From Flavobacteriales bacterium (GTDB lineage: Bacteria > Bacteroidota > Bacteroidia > Flavobacteriales_D > Crocinitomicaceae): a stretch of DNA of 47,133 nt. Positions 31,235-40,167 of the stretch are shown in pieces (within the stretch, counting starts at the first letter, position 1; the number at the start of each line of letters is the position of its first letter). A model generated the notes under the pieces. It saw only the letters and a program-made list of their open reading frames with translations, was not told where the DNA came from and ran no database searches. Where the stretch lies: the NCBI GenBank assembly GCA_947461635.1, contig CANHMH010000004.1:1-47133 (forward strand), read 5' to 3'. Both the position numbers and the translations under genes were made by a program.

Positions 31235-31924
31235 ATGACTGTTGCAATCATACCAGCTCGAGGAGGAAGCAAGCGAATCCCAAGGAAAAACATCCAACTT
31301 TTTCATGGGAAACCTATCATTGCGTATGCAATAGAAACCGCGATTGAAAGTGCGCTGTTTTCAAGAGTTATTGTATCGACGGATGACCCAGAAATTGCAC
31401 AAATAGCGAAAAACCATGGAGCTGAAGTACCATTTTTACGCTCTGAAGAAAATGCAGATGATTTTGCAACTACTTCATCCGTTTTATTAGAAGTTCTTGA
31501 GCAATTATCCACTAATGGTGAGTCGTACACTTCTGCATGTTGCATTTATCCGACCAGTCCCTTGATTGATTCAAAAGACTTGAAAAATGCGAACGAACAA
31601 TTTATCCGTAACAAATACGATGTGCTCATTAGCTCTGTCGTTTATAGCTTTCCAATTCAACGTTCGTTTCATTTGAATGCCGCTAATTTGGTCGAATTAA
31701 ATCATCCTGACGCTATTAATCAACGTTCACAAGATTTAATAAAAAATTACCACGATGCTGGAGCAATGTACTTTTTCAATGTCCAAAAATTTAAAGCAGC
31801 AAAATCCCTTTGGGAAGGAAACATCGGTGCCTTTGAATTAAGCGAATTAAAGGTAAAGGATATTGACACGCTGGAAGATTGGAAAATTGCTGAATTAAAA
31901 TATTCAATTCTTCATCCAAGATGA
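31235..31924 (+). CDS. pseF: Pseudaminic acid cytidylyltransferase
   Basis: 229 residues. Activates pseudaminic acid as CMP-Pse. 'AIIPARGGSKRIPRKNI' is the CTP-binding motif of the CMP-NulO synthetase family, and 'STDDPEIAQIAKNHGAEVPFLR' and 'CIYPTSPLI' follow in the standard order. The stop overlaps the next start by 4 nt (ATGA). Confidence 0.93.
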   Translation: MTVAIIPARGGSKRIPRKNIQLFHGKPIIAYAIETAIESALFSRVIVSTDDPEIAQIAKNHGAEVPFLRSEENADDFATTSSVLLEVLEQLSTNGESYTSACCIYPTSPLIDSKDLKNANEQFIRNKYDVLISSVVYSFPIQRSFHLNAANLVELNHPDAINQRSQDLIKNYHDAGAMYFFNVQKFKAAKSLWEGNIGAFELSELKVKDIDTLEDWKIAELKYSILHPR

Positions 31925-33345
31925 AACGAATAAAAATTCGTGTTGATGCTTCGAGTGAAATTGGTTTTGGCCATTTAACACGTTGTTGCGCACTGATTAA
32001 TTCAATTCCAGAAATACACGCATTATTCTATTCTACAGAACCCATCAAGGAGCATGTTCGACAAATGTGTAAAATAGATTTTACATTTATTACATTAACA
32101 AATTCAAATGATTTCCAAGAACATATTGAAGCGGAAGATTTGATTTTAATTGATGGATATGAATTTGATACAAACTATTTTAGTCAACTAAAACAAAAAG
32201 GTGCAAAAGTCATTTGTATTGATGATTTAGCCAATCAATATTTACCAGTGGATGCCATTATCAATCCAACACCTGGATTTGAAGCATGGACTTATTCATC
32301 TTTGCTTTCCACTCAATATTTTTTAGGTCTCGATTTCGCAGTGTTACGAAGTTCGTTTCAAGCATTAGCGAGCGTGCAAAAAAGTCCTAAAATTGAAAAT
32401 AGTTTATTCATTTGTTTTGGTGGTTCTGACCCTCTGAACAAAACGCTTATTGCATACAAAGCTGCCCTTGATTCTCAGAATTTTTCAGAAATTCATATTG
32501 TTTTAGGTCCTGGTTATTCACATAAAGTTCAGTTTGACGATTCAACAATTCCTGTCATCATTTATCGCGCTTTGCCAGAAATGGAAATGGCAAGTTTAAT
32601 GAGTCAAATGGAATATGGAATCACACCAACGAGTGGGATACTTCTCGAATGTTTGGCCGCTAAAATCAAGTTAATTAGTGGATACTACATAGAAAATCAA
32701 CAATTCGTTTACGCTGAGCATTTGAAATTAAACTCATTTGTTGATGCCTCTGATTTATCTTATGAAGCAATTTTATCCGGGATGAATGCGGTGAAAAGAA
32801 TCAATTCTACATCAACAACAATCGACGGTAAATCAACAGAGCGCTTGGCAAGAATGATTGATTCAATTCAATCTGAATCACGTTACAATTTACGTTTGGC
32901 AACTGCAGAAGATACTGATATTACTTATGAATGGGCGAATCGTGAAGCAACCCGTAAATATGCCTTCAGTAAAGATTTTATTCCATTCGAGAATCATACG
33001 AATTGGTTTCTATCTAAACTTGCCTCAGTCCATTGTTTGTACTTCATTCTAACGGAAAGTGAAAAACCAATAGGCAGTATTCGCTTCGATTTGAACGATT
33101 CAATTGCAACGATAAGTTACTTGTTAGATCCGCTTGCACATGGAAAAGGACTTGGAACAATCCTATTGAAAAAAGGTCTTGAAATGTTTGAAAAATTAAA
33201 CGTATCAAGTGAAATTAAAATTGTTCAAGGATACGTATTAAAGGAAAATATTCCATCAGTAAAGTTATTTGAACGCTTCGGTTTTAAAGTGGAAATCGAA
33301 TCAAATATGTATCTTTTCAAAAAAAATACGCGCATTCATGTTTAA
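31921..33345 (+). CDS. pseG: Fused PseG hydrolase and PseH-like N-acetyltransferase
   Basis: 474 residues, about 150 longer than PseG alone. Residues 1-310 match PseG, which removes UDP from UDP-2,4-diacetamido-trideoxy-altropyranose: 'RVDASSEIGFGHLTRC' carries the G-x-GH-x-x-R catalytic histidine, then 'ILIDGYEF' and 'FICFGGSDPLNKT', 'GITPTSGILLECLAAK'. Residues ~320-474 are a GNAT domain ('LRLATAEDTDITYEWANRE ... YLLDPLAHGKGLGTILLKKG ... NIPSVKLFERFGF') of the PseH type, which acetylates the C4 amine before hydrolysis. No separate pseH exists nearby, so the fusion makes the pathway complete. Overlaps pseI by 8 nt. Confidence 0.92.
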   Translation: MKRIKIRVDASSEIGFGHLTRCCALINSIPEIHALFYSTEPIKEHVRQMCKIDFTFITLTNSNDFQEHIEAEDLILIDGYEFDTNYFSQLKQKGAKVICIDDLANQYLPVDAIINPTPGFEAWTYSSLLSTQYFLGLDFAVLRSSFQALASVQKSPKIENSLFICFGGSDPLNKTLIAYKAALDSQNFSEIHIVLGPGYSHKVQFDDSTIPVIIYRALPEMEMASLMSQMEYGITPTSGILLECLAAKIKLISGYYIENQQFVYAEHLKLNSFVDASDLSYEAILSGMNAVKRINSTSTTIDGKSTERLARMIDSIQSESRYNLRLATAEDTDITYEWANREATRKYAFSKDFIPFENHTNWFLSKLASVHCLYFILTESEKPIGSIRFDLNDSIATISYLLDPLAHGKGLGTILLKKGLEMFEKLNVSSEIKIVQGYVLKENIPSVKLFERFGFKVEIESNMYLFKKNTRIHV

Positions 33346-34378
33346 AATTGGTCAATTAAATTTGGACAAAGAAAGTCCTTCATTCATAATCGCGGAACTT
33401 TCTGCCAATCACAATGGAAGTTTAGAAACAGCTTTAGAAACAGTTAGAGCTGCCAAAAGAGCAGGTGCTGATGCCATTAAACTTCAGACATACACAGCTG
33501 ATACCATCACCTTGAAAACCACGAAAGATGATTTTAAAATTCAAGGTACAATTTGGGACGGAAAATACTTGCATGATTTATACCAAGAAGCATATACGCC
33601 ATGGGAATGGCATAAGGAAATTTTTGAGGAAGCCAAAAGTGTTGGTCTAATTTGCTTTTCATCGCCGTTCGATTTTACTGCTGTGGATTTCTTGGAAACG
33701 TTGGATGTTCCAGCATACAAAATTGCATCCTTTGAAATTACAGATATTCCATTAATTCATTATACAGCTTCGAAAGGTAAACCGATGATTATATCAACGG
33801 GTATTGCCGAATATGAAGATATTGCTTTAGCAGTTCAAACCTGTAGAGATGCTGGCAATAATCAAATTGCATTATTGAAATGCACTTCGAGTTATCCAGC
33901 GCCAATTGAAGAAGCGAACATGCGCATGGTAGAAAAGTTAGCAACAGATTTCAACGTTTTAACAGGATTATCTGATCATACAATGGGAGCAATTGTTCCA
34001 ATTGTATCCGTTTGTTTTGGAGCAAAGATTATTGAAAAACACTTTATTTTAGATCGATCTATTGGTGGACCAGATGCAAGTTTCTCAATGAATGAGCCTG
34101 AATTTAAAGAAATGGTCATTGCGGTGCGCCAGGCGGAATCAGCCATAGGGATACAATCCTATGAATTAACTGAAAAACAAAAAGCTGGAAAAGTATTTTC
34201 AAGATCCTTATACATTTCTAAGGATCTCAAGAAAGGCGATATACTTGATGAAACAGCGATACGCTCAGTTCGACCAGGTCACAGTTTACATCCAAAATAC
34301 TTACCTGAACTGCTAGGTAAAAAGGCTTTAAGAGATTTCACCATTGGAGATCGCATAAAAAAAGAGGACTTTGAATAA
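33338..34378 (+). CDS. pseI: Pseudaminic acid synthase
   Basis: 346 residues from the ATG at 33338. Condenses the 6-deoxy-AltdiNAc with phosphoenolpyruvate. NeuB-family core 'SFIIAELSANHNGS', 'GADAIKLQTYTADTIT', 'CFSSPFDFTAVDFLE', 'GLSDHTMG', 'EKHFILDRSIGGPDASFSM', and a C-terminal SAF antifreeze-like domain ('FSRSLYISKDLKKGDIL ... LLGKKALRDFTIGDRI'). Its start overlaps the pseG stop by 8 nt. A longer frame from 33269 would run deep into pseG and is not needed. The terminator hairpin begins inside its last codons. Confidence 0.95.
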   Translation: MFKIGQLNLDKESPSFIIAELSANHNGSLETALETVRAAKRAGADAIKLQTYTADTITLKTTKDDFKIQGTIWDGKYLHDLYQEAYTPWEWHKEIFEEAKSVGLICFSSPFDFTAVDFLETLDVPAYKIASFEITDIPLIHYTASKGKPMIISTGIAEYEDIALAVQTCRDAGNNQIALLKCTSSYPAPIEEANMRMVEKLATDFNVLTGLSDHTMGAIVPIVSVCFGAKIIEKHFILDRSIGGPDASFSMNEPEFKEMVIAVRQAESAIGIQSYELTEKQKAGKVFSRSLYISKDLKKGDILDETAIRSVRPGHSLHPKYLPELLGKKALRDFTIGDRIKKEDFE

Positions 34379-34389
34379 GTCCTCTTTTT
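34358..34389. terminator. Bidirectional terminator after pseI
   Basis: AAAGAGGACT and AGTCCTCTTT form a stem across the pseI stop codon, with A's on the left and T's on the right, so it can end both the pse operon and the convergent yfhO-like gene. Confidence 0.88.
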
Positions 34390-34408
34390 CAATTATAACT
34401 TAGATAAT

Positions 34409-37183
34409 TTATGATTCCACTAAAATCTGTTTTTCAGCTTTCATGTTTTCTATAAAAGCCTTTCCCAAAATAAAGATCACCGACAATAACAATAGAATCG
34501 AACCGATGAGTGCAATTTTACTTGCTAGGAAGAACGACTCCGGTTCAAATTTCCAAACAACCGTTTTTGTCCCTGCTGGAATAAGCGCTCCACGCAATAA
34601 ATAATCTGCTCTGAACGTTTCGATTTGTTTTCCATCTGCGTAGCAATTCCAACCATCAGGATAATAAATCTCACTGAAAATTGCCGGCAACTCGTATTTG
34701 TTATTGACTGAATAATTCAATTCATTGGTACCGTATTTAGTCAACTTGATAACAGATGAAGAATCCATTTGATAACGACCTTTCAATGCAACCTGGGTTT
34801 CTTTCGTATTTACAAGAGCCGTTTCTTTATTATTTAATTTCCCCAATCCTAACATTTCTTCATTGGAAGATTGTACTTTTTTAATGGAACTAACGAACCA
34901 TGCAGCTCCATTCGCGTTTTTATTTTTGGTGGCTTTAATATCTTTTCCAGAAATAAAGTAATTGGTGTTAAGCATATTCAGAACAGGTGTCAAATCACCA
35001 TTCACTTGAACAGAATCAAAATTAGTCGTTTGGAAAAACTGTTCAATAATTTGTGACTTCACATTCGGATCCTTTTCTGTTTGATATTTCATTAAAACAT
35101 CTGGATGCTTTACAATTTCTTTATTGATAAATTCTTGTCTTAATTTCATGATCTCTTCGGATAGATAGAAATCTATCAGTTCTTGGTAGCGTTTCAGTTT
35201 CGCTCCGTGATATCCACCAATACTTTTATGAAAGTAACTCGTTTTGGTCTCATTGAATGGATTAGCAAATGATAATACTCGATAATCTGAATTCAAATTT
35301 AACGCACCGAACGCTGCTATGGAACGTTTTGTTTCACTGTCCATCAGCTCATAATTCGGATGTTCTCCCATTCGTTGAACCAAGTTATTTGCTTTTGAAT
35401 CGAGTCCGACTATTTTACTTTTCTCTTGGTCTAAAATGCTCTGATCAGCAATATCCGGAAGGTAGGGAGTCGAGAAATTCGTAGACTCCTCCCAGCTTTT
35501 GGATGCGATGTCTAAATCTTCATTATTCAAATACCGTTTCGATACGGACATATTATCAGCAGTGACTACAACGATTCCGATAAGGGATAAAACCATCGTA
35601 GAAACTTTGGAATAAACGGAAAGTAAAATCAAAGCGCAGGCAAGAATGCATAATCCAATTGCACGACCAAAATCAGATTTATAAATTCCTGTACGAACAT
35701 TAATTAATTCGTTTTTCAATCCATTAATAAAACTAGCTTGTGCAGGATCATTCGATCCATTGATAGCGTCAGCAAATTGTTTGGTTTCTTCCTTACTTAA
35801 CATAGAACCGGAAATGGAAGGAACAGCATAAAGAACAATAAACATAAAAACAACTCCTCCACATGCAATCAACCACGTTTTTTTATTACCCCACAAACCT
35901 TCTTTCTTAAATAACTTATCCAAGAAAAGAACGGCCATTGCTGGAATCATCACTTGCAAAAGAACTAGAATCATTTTTGAATCACGGAACTTGTTGTATA
36001 AAGGCACTTTATTTATAAAGAAATCATTCATTCCTCCTGGATCATTGGAAGCTAATAGCAAGGCTAAAATCGCAATGACTAAGAATGGCCATTTGATTGC
36101 ATCTTTCATGAAAACTAAACCAAACAAGGCGAAAACCAACATGAACACACCGAAATAAAAGGCTCCACCACTCATGCGTTGGCCACCCCAATATCTATTC
36201 ATTTGTGCAATGTTTTCCGAATATTGAGGGTCTACATTCATCATAACATCTTCGTCATTCCCCATCATTTCTCCTCGCTCACCCTTTGCATTAGGTGCAA
36301 TGATGGATAACAATTCACCATTACCATAGTTGTATTCTAAAATGTAGTTTGTCTCAAGTCCTTCTTTGACCTTTGAAGTTACTTCCCCTTTTGGTTTGAT
36401 GGTTAAATCCGTTGAACCACGCGTCGTATATTTACTATACTCTAGAGTTGAAGAGAGATTTCCATAGGAAGGCATAATTGCCAAAATCGAACCAATTCCC
36501 AATGCTAAAATCACTTTTCCTAAACTGATAAATTCTTTTGAAATTAATAATCGAATGGACTCAGCGATAGCAACTGCAGCAAGTAAAAACGCCAAATAAT
36601 AAGTCATTTGAAGGTGATTCGCAGATAGATTCAGGGCAAAGAACAGAGCGAAAACAGAAGCACCGATCAGCAACTTTCCTCTGTAAGCTAGAATTAGTCC
36701 ACCCAGCGCTGGGGCCATGTAAGCTATCGCATTGACCTTGGTAACATGACCAGCACCAATATATAAAATGTTTATTGTGGAAAGTCCAAAGGCAATTGAT
36801 CCAATGATTCCAACCCAAGGATTCACCCTCAAGCATAATGCAAAAATATAAAACCCCAACATCGCCATAAACATTAGTCCAACGGGACGAGGCAATCCTA
36901 GTTTTAAAATAATATCTACCTGCGAAATAAAGTTGTTGGGATGTTTCACATTGATTTGATAGGCAGGCATACCACTGAACATTGAATTTGTCCAAAGCGC
37001 ATTCTTTTCATTCATTAAATTATTATCCGAAATTTCTTTTTCCATACCGCGATATTGCATAATATCACTTTGTTTTAAAGAATATCCACTAAAAATTGGA
37101 GAAAAATAAACACAAGAAAGTGTAACAAATACAAGAATGGCAATGACATGCGGAAGAATCTTTTTAAAATTCATTTTGTTCAT
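34409..37183 (-). CDS. YfhO-family large membrane protein
   Basis: 924 residues. About a dozen hydrophobic segments fill the first ~480 residues and one lies near the C-terminus ('LASKIALIGSILLLLSVIFIL'). The sequence motifs 'SPIFSGYSLKQSDIMQYRGMEKE', 'WTNSMFSGMPAYQI' and 'SEIYYPDGWNCYADGKQIETFRADYLLRGALIPAGT' are the familiar YfhO-like text. Such proteins are GT-C-like and in Firmicutes add sugars to lipoteichoic acid, but the Bacteroidota versions are uncharacterised. The gene is convergent with the pse operon, so a role in surface glycan assembly is possible. Confidence 0.85.
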   Translation of the reverse strand: MNKMNFKKILPHVIAILVFVTLSCVYFSPIFSGYSLKQSDIMQYRGMEKEISDNNLMNEKNALWTNSMFSGMPAYQINVKHPNNFISQVDIILKLGLPRPVGLMFMAMLGFYIFALCLRVNPWVGIIGSIAFGLSTINILYIGAGHVTKVNAIAYMAPALGGLILAYRGKLLIGASVFALFFALNLSANHLQMTYYLAFLLAAVAIAESIRLLISKEFISLGKVILALGIGSILAIMPSYGNLSSTLEYSKYTTRGSTDLTIKPKGEVTSKVKEGLETNYILEYNYGNGELLSIIAPNAKGERGEMMGNDEDVMMNVDPQYSENIAQMNRYWGGQRMSGGAFYFGVFMLVFALFGLVFMKDAIKWPFLVIAILALLLASNDPGGMNDFFINKVPLYNKFRDSKMILVLLQVMIPAMAVLFLDKLFKKEGLWGNKKTWLIACGGVVFMFIVLYAVPSISGSMLSKEETKQFADAINGSNDPAQASFINGLKNELINVRTGIYKSDFGRAIGLCILACALILLSVYSKVSTMVLSLIGIVVVTADNMSVSKRYLNNEDLDIASKSWEESTNFSTPYLPDIADQSILDQEKSKIVGLDSKANNLVQRMGEHPNYELMDSETKRSIAAFGALNLNSDYRVLSFANPFNETKTSYFHKSIGGYHGAKLKRYQELIDFYLSEEIMKLRQEFINKEIVKHPDVLMKYQTEKDPNVKSQIIEQFFQTTNFDSVQVNGDLTPVLNMLNTNYFISGKDIKATKNKNANGAAWFVSSIKKVQSSNEEMLGLGKLNNKETALVNTKETQVALKGRYQMDSSSVIKLTKYGTNELNYSVNNKYELPAIFSEIYYPDGWNCYADGKQIETFRADYLLRGALIPAGTKTVVWKFEPESFFLASKIALIGSILLLLSVIFILGKAFIENMKAEKQILVES

Positions 37184-37213
37184 TTTAAGAATGGATAATT
37201 AGATAATCTTAAA

Positions 37214-37221
37214 CAAATTTA
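37214..37221 (-). promoter_or_regulatory. -7 box for the yfhO-like gene
   Basis: TAAATTTG on the minus strand, 30 nt before the ATG at 37183. No convincing -33. Confidence 0.45.
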
Positions 37222-37435
37222 ATCAAGAAATTGAATATGAAACTTTATATTTTGAACAAGGTTTTAAATCGTTAATGTTTTGACCTCAATATAAAAAGAC
37301 AAAATGACTCATTAAATTCTCTATCTACTTTTCAATTTTAATTGAACAAAAAATAATTAACGGAAAATTGTAAAATCCAATTGAATTATTTGATTAAATT
37401 TAGTGTTAGATTTTTTTAACTTAAAACGAACAAAA

Positions 37436-37651
37436 ATGAAAAAAACATTAATTTTCGGAGCTTTTGCTTCTTTGATGATGGCTTCTTGTGCAAAAGACTA
37501 CTCATGTAAATGTGTTGTTTCTGATTCAACATCAGGGACAAACAACTCAGTAACAACGGTAATTAACGGAAAGAAAAAAGATGCGAAAGCAGCTTGTGAA
37601 GGACAAAATTTAGTATTAGGGACAGTTACACAAACTTGTACCATTCAATAA
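37436..37651 (+). CDS. Small lipoprotein
   Basis: 71 residues from the ATG at 37436. 'MKKTLIFGAFASLMMASC' is a lipoprotein signal with cysteine at position 18. The mature part is short and holds four more cysteines (SCKC, ACEG, QTCTI), which could pair. An upstream in-frame ATG at 37403 would lengthen the N-terminus by 11 residues and weaken the signal, so I reject it. Function unknown; similar short Cys-containing lipoproteins are common in Flavobacteria. Confidence 0.75.
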   Translation: MKKTLIFGAFASLMMASCAKDYSCKCVVSDSTSGTNNSVTTVINGKKKDAKAACEGQNLVLGTVTQTCTIQ

Positions 37652-37668
37652 TTTGATTTCAAAATCGA

Positions 37669-37698
37669 TTAAGGGGGGCATTGCCCCCTTTTTTTTTA
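37669..37698 (+). terminator. Intrinsic terminator after the lipoprotein gene
   Basis: AAGGGGGGCA and TTGCCCCCTT form a stem of about 9 bp followed by a long T run, 18 nt after the stop. Confidence 0.92.
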
Positions 37699-37708
37699 AC
37701 TTCACCGC

Positions 37709-38323
37709 ATGAATTTATTTGAATCCATTTTTCTTGACCTCGGTTTCTCCTGGACTATTTCAAAACTTATTCCATATGTTCTAATGTCGATCATGGGATT
37801 TGTACTCGTTTATACGTTACATAGTCGAGTAAAAGAAAAGCTGAAAAAATGGATTTTTATGTCGATTCTCGCTGTTTTACCCTTTGTGATTTACTTCTCG
37901 ATTTACCCAATCTATAATGGGGATTTTGTGAACCAACACTTCGCGCCAGAGCAATTGTCTGCTTTTCCTAAAAAAACAACCTTAACTGTAATTGTGCTTC
38001 CGGGTTGTCCCTATTGCCACGAATCAATTAATTTCATGAATCAACTGATTAAACGAGAACCCAAATTAAACATTCGGTATATGGTGATTGCTGAAACAGA
38101 TTCACCCTTACTTCCATTTCGTCAACAGTTATCCAAACAAATTTCTGTTCTCAAATCAGCGAAACCGAAAGATTGGATTGTGATGGCCAGAGGTGGATTC
38201 CCTTGCATGATTCTAAGTGAAAACAGAAAAATCATCTATGCATGGGAAAACGATGGTTTTGGCGTTCGTGCCATAGATGATGTTTTAAATAGATTCAATC
38301 ATGAATCACTTGAACAGAAGTAA
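37709..38323 (+). CDS. Membrane protein with thioredoxin-like CPYC motif
   Basis: 204 residues. Two hydrophobic segments (about residues 14-38 and 48-66) precede a thioredoxin-like fold, 'TTLTVIVLPGCPYCHESINFM', with the redox pair C100-P-Y-C103. CPYC is the glutaredoxin-type active site. The C-terminal part 'KDWIVMARGGFPCMILSENRKIIYAWENDGFG' holds an extra cysteine. It could be a membrane-tethered disulfide exchanger or sensor; which side of the membrane the fold faces is not clear. It ends 9 nt from the convergent regulator gene. Confidence 0.7.
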   Translation: MNLFESIFLDLGFSWTISKLIPYVLMSIMGFVLVYTLHSRVKEKLKKWIFMSILAVLPFVIYFSIYPIYNGDFVNQHFAPEQLSAFPKKTTLTVIVLPGCPYCHESINFMNQLIKREPKLNIRYMVIAETDSPLLPFRQQLSKQISVLKSAKPKDWIVMARGGFPCMILSENRKIIYAWENDGFGVRAIDDVLNRFNHESLEQK

Positions 38324-38332
38324 AATCCGGGT

Positions 38333-39493
38333 TTAAGTATTGGCATATTTCTGAACATCTGCCGCATCAATCTCTTGCTCACACAGAATAACAAGACGTT
38401 CTATTATATTTCTTAATTCGCGAATATTTCCTGTCCAATCAAGTGCTTTAAGCGCGTTTAATGCACCCTCATTTAATTTTTTACAAGGAATTCCATGGTC
38501 CTGACAAATCATTTGAAGGAAGTGATTAGCTAGGATTGGAATATCTGAACGTCGATCATTTAGGGATGGGACATGAATTAAAATCACGGCCAAACGGTGA
38601 AATAAATCTTCTCGAAATCTTCCTTCGGCAATTTCTTTTCTTAAATCCTTATTGGTTGCAGCAACAACGCGGCAATCAACTTTCACATCTTTTTCACCTC
38701 CTACACGCTGGATGACATTTTCTTGCAATGCACGTAGTACTTTTGCTTGTGCACTAAGTGACATATCCCCTATCTCATCTAGAAACAAAGTTCCCCCCGA
38801 TGCTAATTCAAATTTTCCTTTTTTATCTTTAACAGCAGAAGTAAAAGCTCCTTTTTCATGTCCAAAAAGTTCGCTTTCGATCAATTCTGTAGGAATTGCC
38901 GCACAATTCACTTCGATGTAAGTCATTTTTGATCGGTTCGACAACTCATGCAAAGAGCGTGCAACGAGTTCTTTTCCCGTTCCATTTCCTCCTGTAATTA
39001 GTACACGTGCATCTGATGGAGCCACTTTTTCTATCATGGCTTTGATTTCCATAATTTCTGGAGTTTCACCGATTATGGCACTCCCCTTCATTTTCTTTAC
39101 GGTTGTTTTAAGGATTTTCGTTTCCTGAACCAAATGATTTCGATCCTTCACGTTTCTCAAAATCACCAAAATTCGATTTAAATCAAGTGGTTTTTCAATA
39201 AAATCAAACGCTCCAATTTTGATTGCCTGAACGGCTGTTTCGAGTGTTCCATGTCCGCTAATCATAATGATTGGAACTTCGTTGCCTTCATTCTGTACTT
39301 GTTGTAACAACTCCATACCGTCAACAAGTGGCATTTTAATATCACAAAAAATAACATCTAAAGAATTGGATTGGATGATTTCCAATCCTTCTTTACCGTT
39401 TTCTGCTTCTAAAACCTGACAATTCTCGTATTCTAAAATTTCTTTCAGAGCTCTGCGGATTGCACGTTCATCATCAATAATGAGCACTTTCAT
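38333..39493 (-). CDS. NtrC-family sigma-54 response regulator lacking a C-terminal HTH
   Basis: 386 residues. Receiver domain with phosphoacceptor D51 ('VIFCDIKMP') and 'FIEKPLDLNR'. AAA+ domain with Walker A 'GGNGTGKE' (about residue 168), the sigma-54 contact loop as 'GAFTSA' near residue 215 (canonical GAFTGA), Walker B 'GGTLFLDEIGDM', and 'FREDLFHRLAVILIHVPSL'. The chain stops at 'WTGNIRELRNIIERLVILCEQEIDAADVQKYANT', before where a Fis-type helix-turn-helix would lie, about 60-80 residues short of a typical NtrC. It may act from solution without enhancer binding. No sensor kinase is beside it. Confidence 0.9.
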   Translation of the reverse strand: MKVLIIDDERAIRRALKEILEYENCQVLEAENGKEGLEIIQSNSLDVIFCDIKMPLVDGMELLQQVQNEGNEVPIIMISGHGTLETAVQAIKIGAFDFIEKPLDLNRILVILRNVKDRNHLVQETKILKTTVKKMKGSAIIGETPEIMEIKAMIEKVAPSDARVLITGGNGTGKELVARSLHELSNRSKMTYIEVNCAAIPTELIESELFGHEKGAFTSAVKDKKGKFELASGGTLFLDEIGDMSLSAQAKVLRALQENVIQRVGGEKDVKVDCRVVAATNKDLRKEIAEGRFREDLFHRLAVILIHVPSLNDRRSDIPILANHFLQMICQDHGIPCKKLNEGALNALKALDWTGNIRELRNIIERLVILCEQEIDAADVQKYANT

Positions 39494-39502
39494 AGCTTGT
39501 AA

Positions 39503-40159
39503 TTACTTGTTAACTGTTCGCTCCAACATCGGAACAAATTTAAAGGTACCAAACTCTTCTTTTGAAAAGGACGTTTCACCTTGTTTTATGATTTTCAACA
39601 TTTTCTGCTCGGTACCTTCACCAACAGGAATGACCATGATTCCATTTACTTTTAATTGCTTTAGCAACTCTTGGGGGATTTCTGGCGCTCCGCACGTAAC
39701 CAAGATTTTATCAAATGGAGCATTCAAGGGACTTCCTTTGTAACCATCACCGAAAAATAGTTTTGGCGAATAATTTAAGTGATGAACAACATGTTTGGCT
39801 GCTAGATGCAGATCACTATGGCGTTCAATGGAGAAAACTTTAGTTCCCAACTCACATAATATGGAGGTTTGAAATCCAGAACCCGTTCCAATTTCCAATA
39901 CTTTATCTCCTTTTTGAATTTCTAAGAGTTCTGTTTGAAAAGCTACCGTATAAGGATGAGAAATTGTTTGTCCGGATCCAATCTGAAATGCCATATTGGA
40001 ATAAGCTTGATCTTCAAAGGCGGTATCAAGAAAAAAATGACGCGGAACAACATCAAAGGCATCCAAAATTCGTTGGTCTTTAATGCCCATATCTGCTAGA
40101 GCCAAAATGAGCTGCTTGCGTTTTCCTTTGTGTTTAAACGAATCTTTTAAATGTTGCAT
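39503..40159 (-). CDS. pcm: Protein-L-isoaspartate O-methyltransferase
   Basis: 218 residues. Methylates damaged L-isoaspartyl residues using SAM so that they can be repaired. 'DVVPRHFFLDTAFEDQAYSNMAFQIGSGQTISHPYTVAFQTELL' is the substrate-binding opening and 'VLEIGTGSGFQTSILCEL' the SAM motif; 'VTCGAPEIPQELLKQL' follows. Normal length. Placed 8 nt downstream of xth on the same strand, so likely cotranscribed. Confidence 0.93.
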   Translation of the reverse strand: MQHLKDSFKHKGKRKQLILALADMGIKDQRILDAFDVVPRHFFLDTAFEDQAYSNMAFQIGSGQTISHPYTVAFQTELLEIQKGDKVLEIGTGSGFQTSILCELGTKVFSIERHSDLHLAAKHVVHHLNYSPKLFFGDGYKGSPLNAPFDKILVTCGAPEIPQELLKQLKVNGIMVIPVGEGTEQKMLKIIKQGETSFSKEEFGTFKFVPMLERTVNK

Positions 40160-40167
40160 TCGGTAAC

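Noticed and set aside
33269-33337. Upstream extension of pseI to the ATG at 33269
   Set aside because: It would add 23 residues overlapping pseG in another frame and precedes the conserved family start 'MFKIGQLN'; the ATG at 33338 overlaps pseG by only 8 nt as in the rest of the operon.
36561-36995. 144-aa minus-strand frame inside the yfhO-like gene
   Set aside because: It lies entirely within the 924-residue membrane protein in another frame, with many Trp and Cys residues and no domain.
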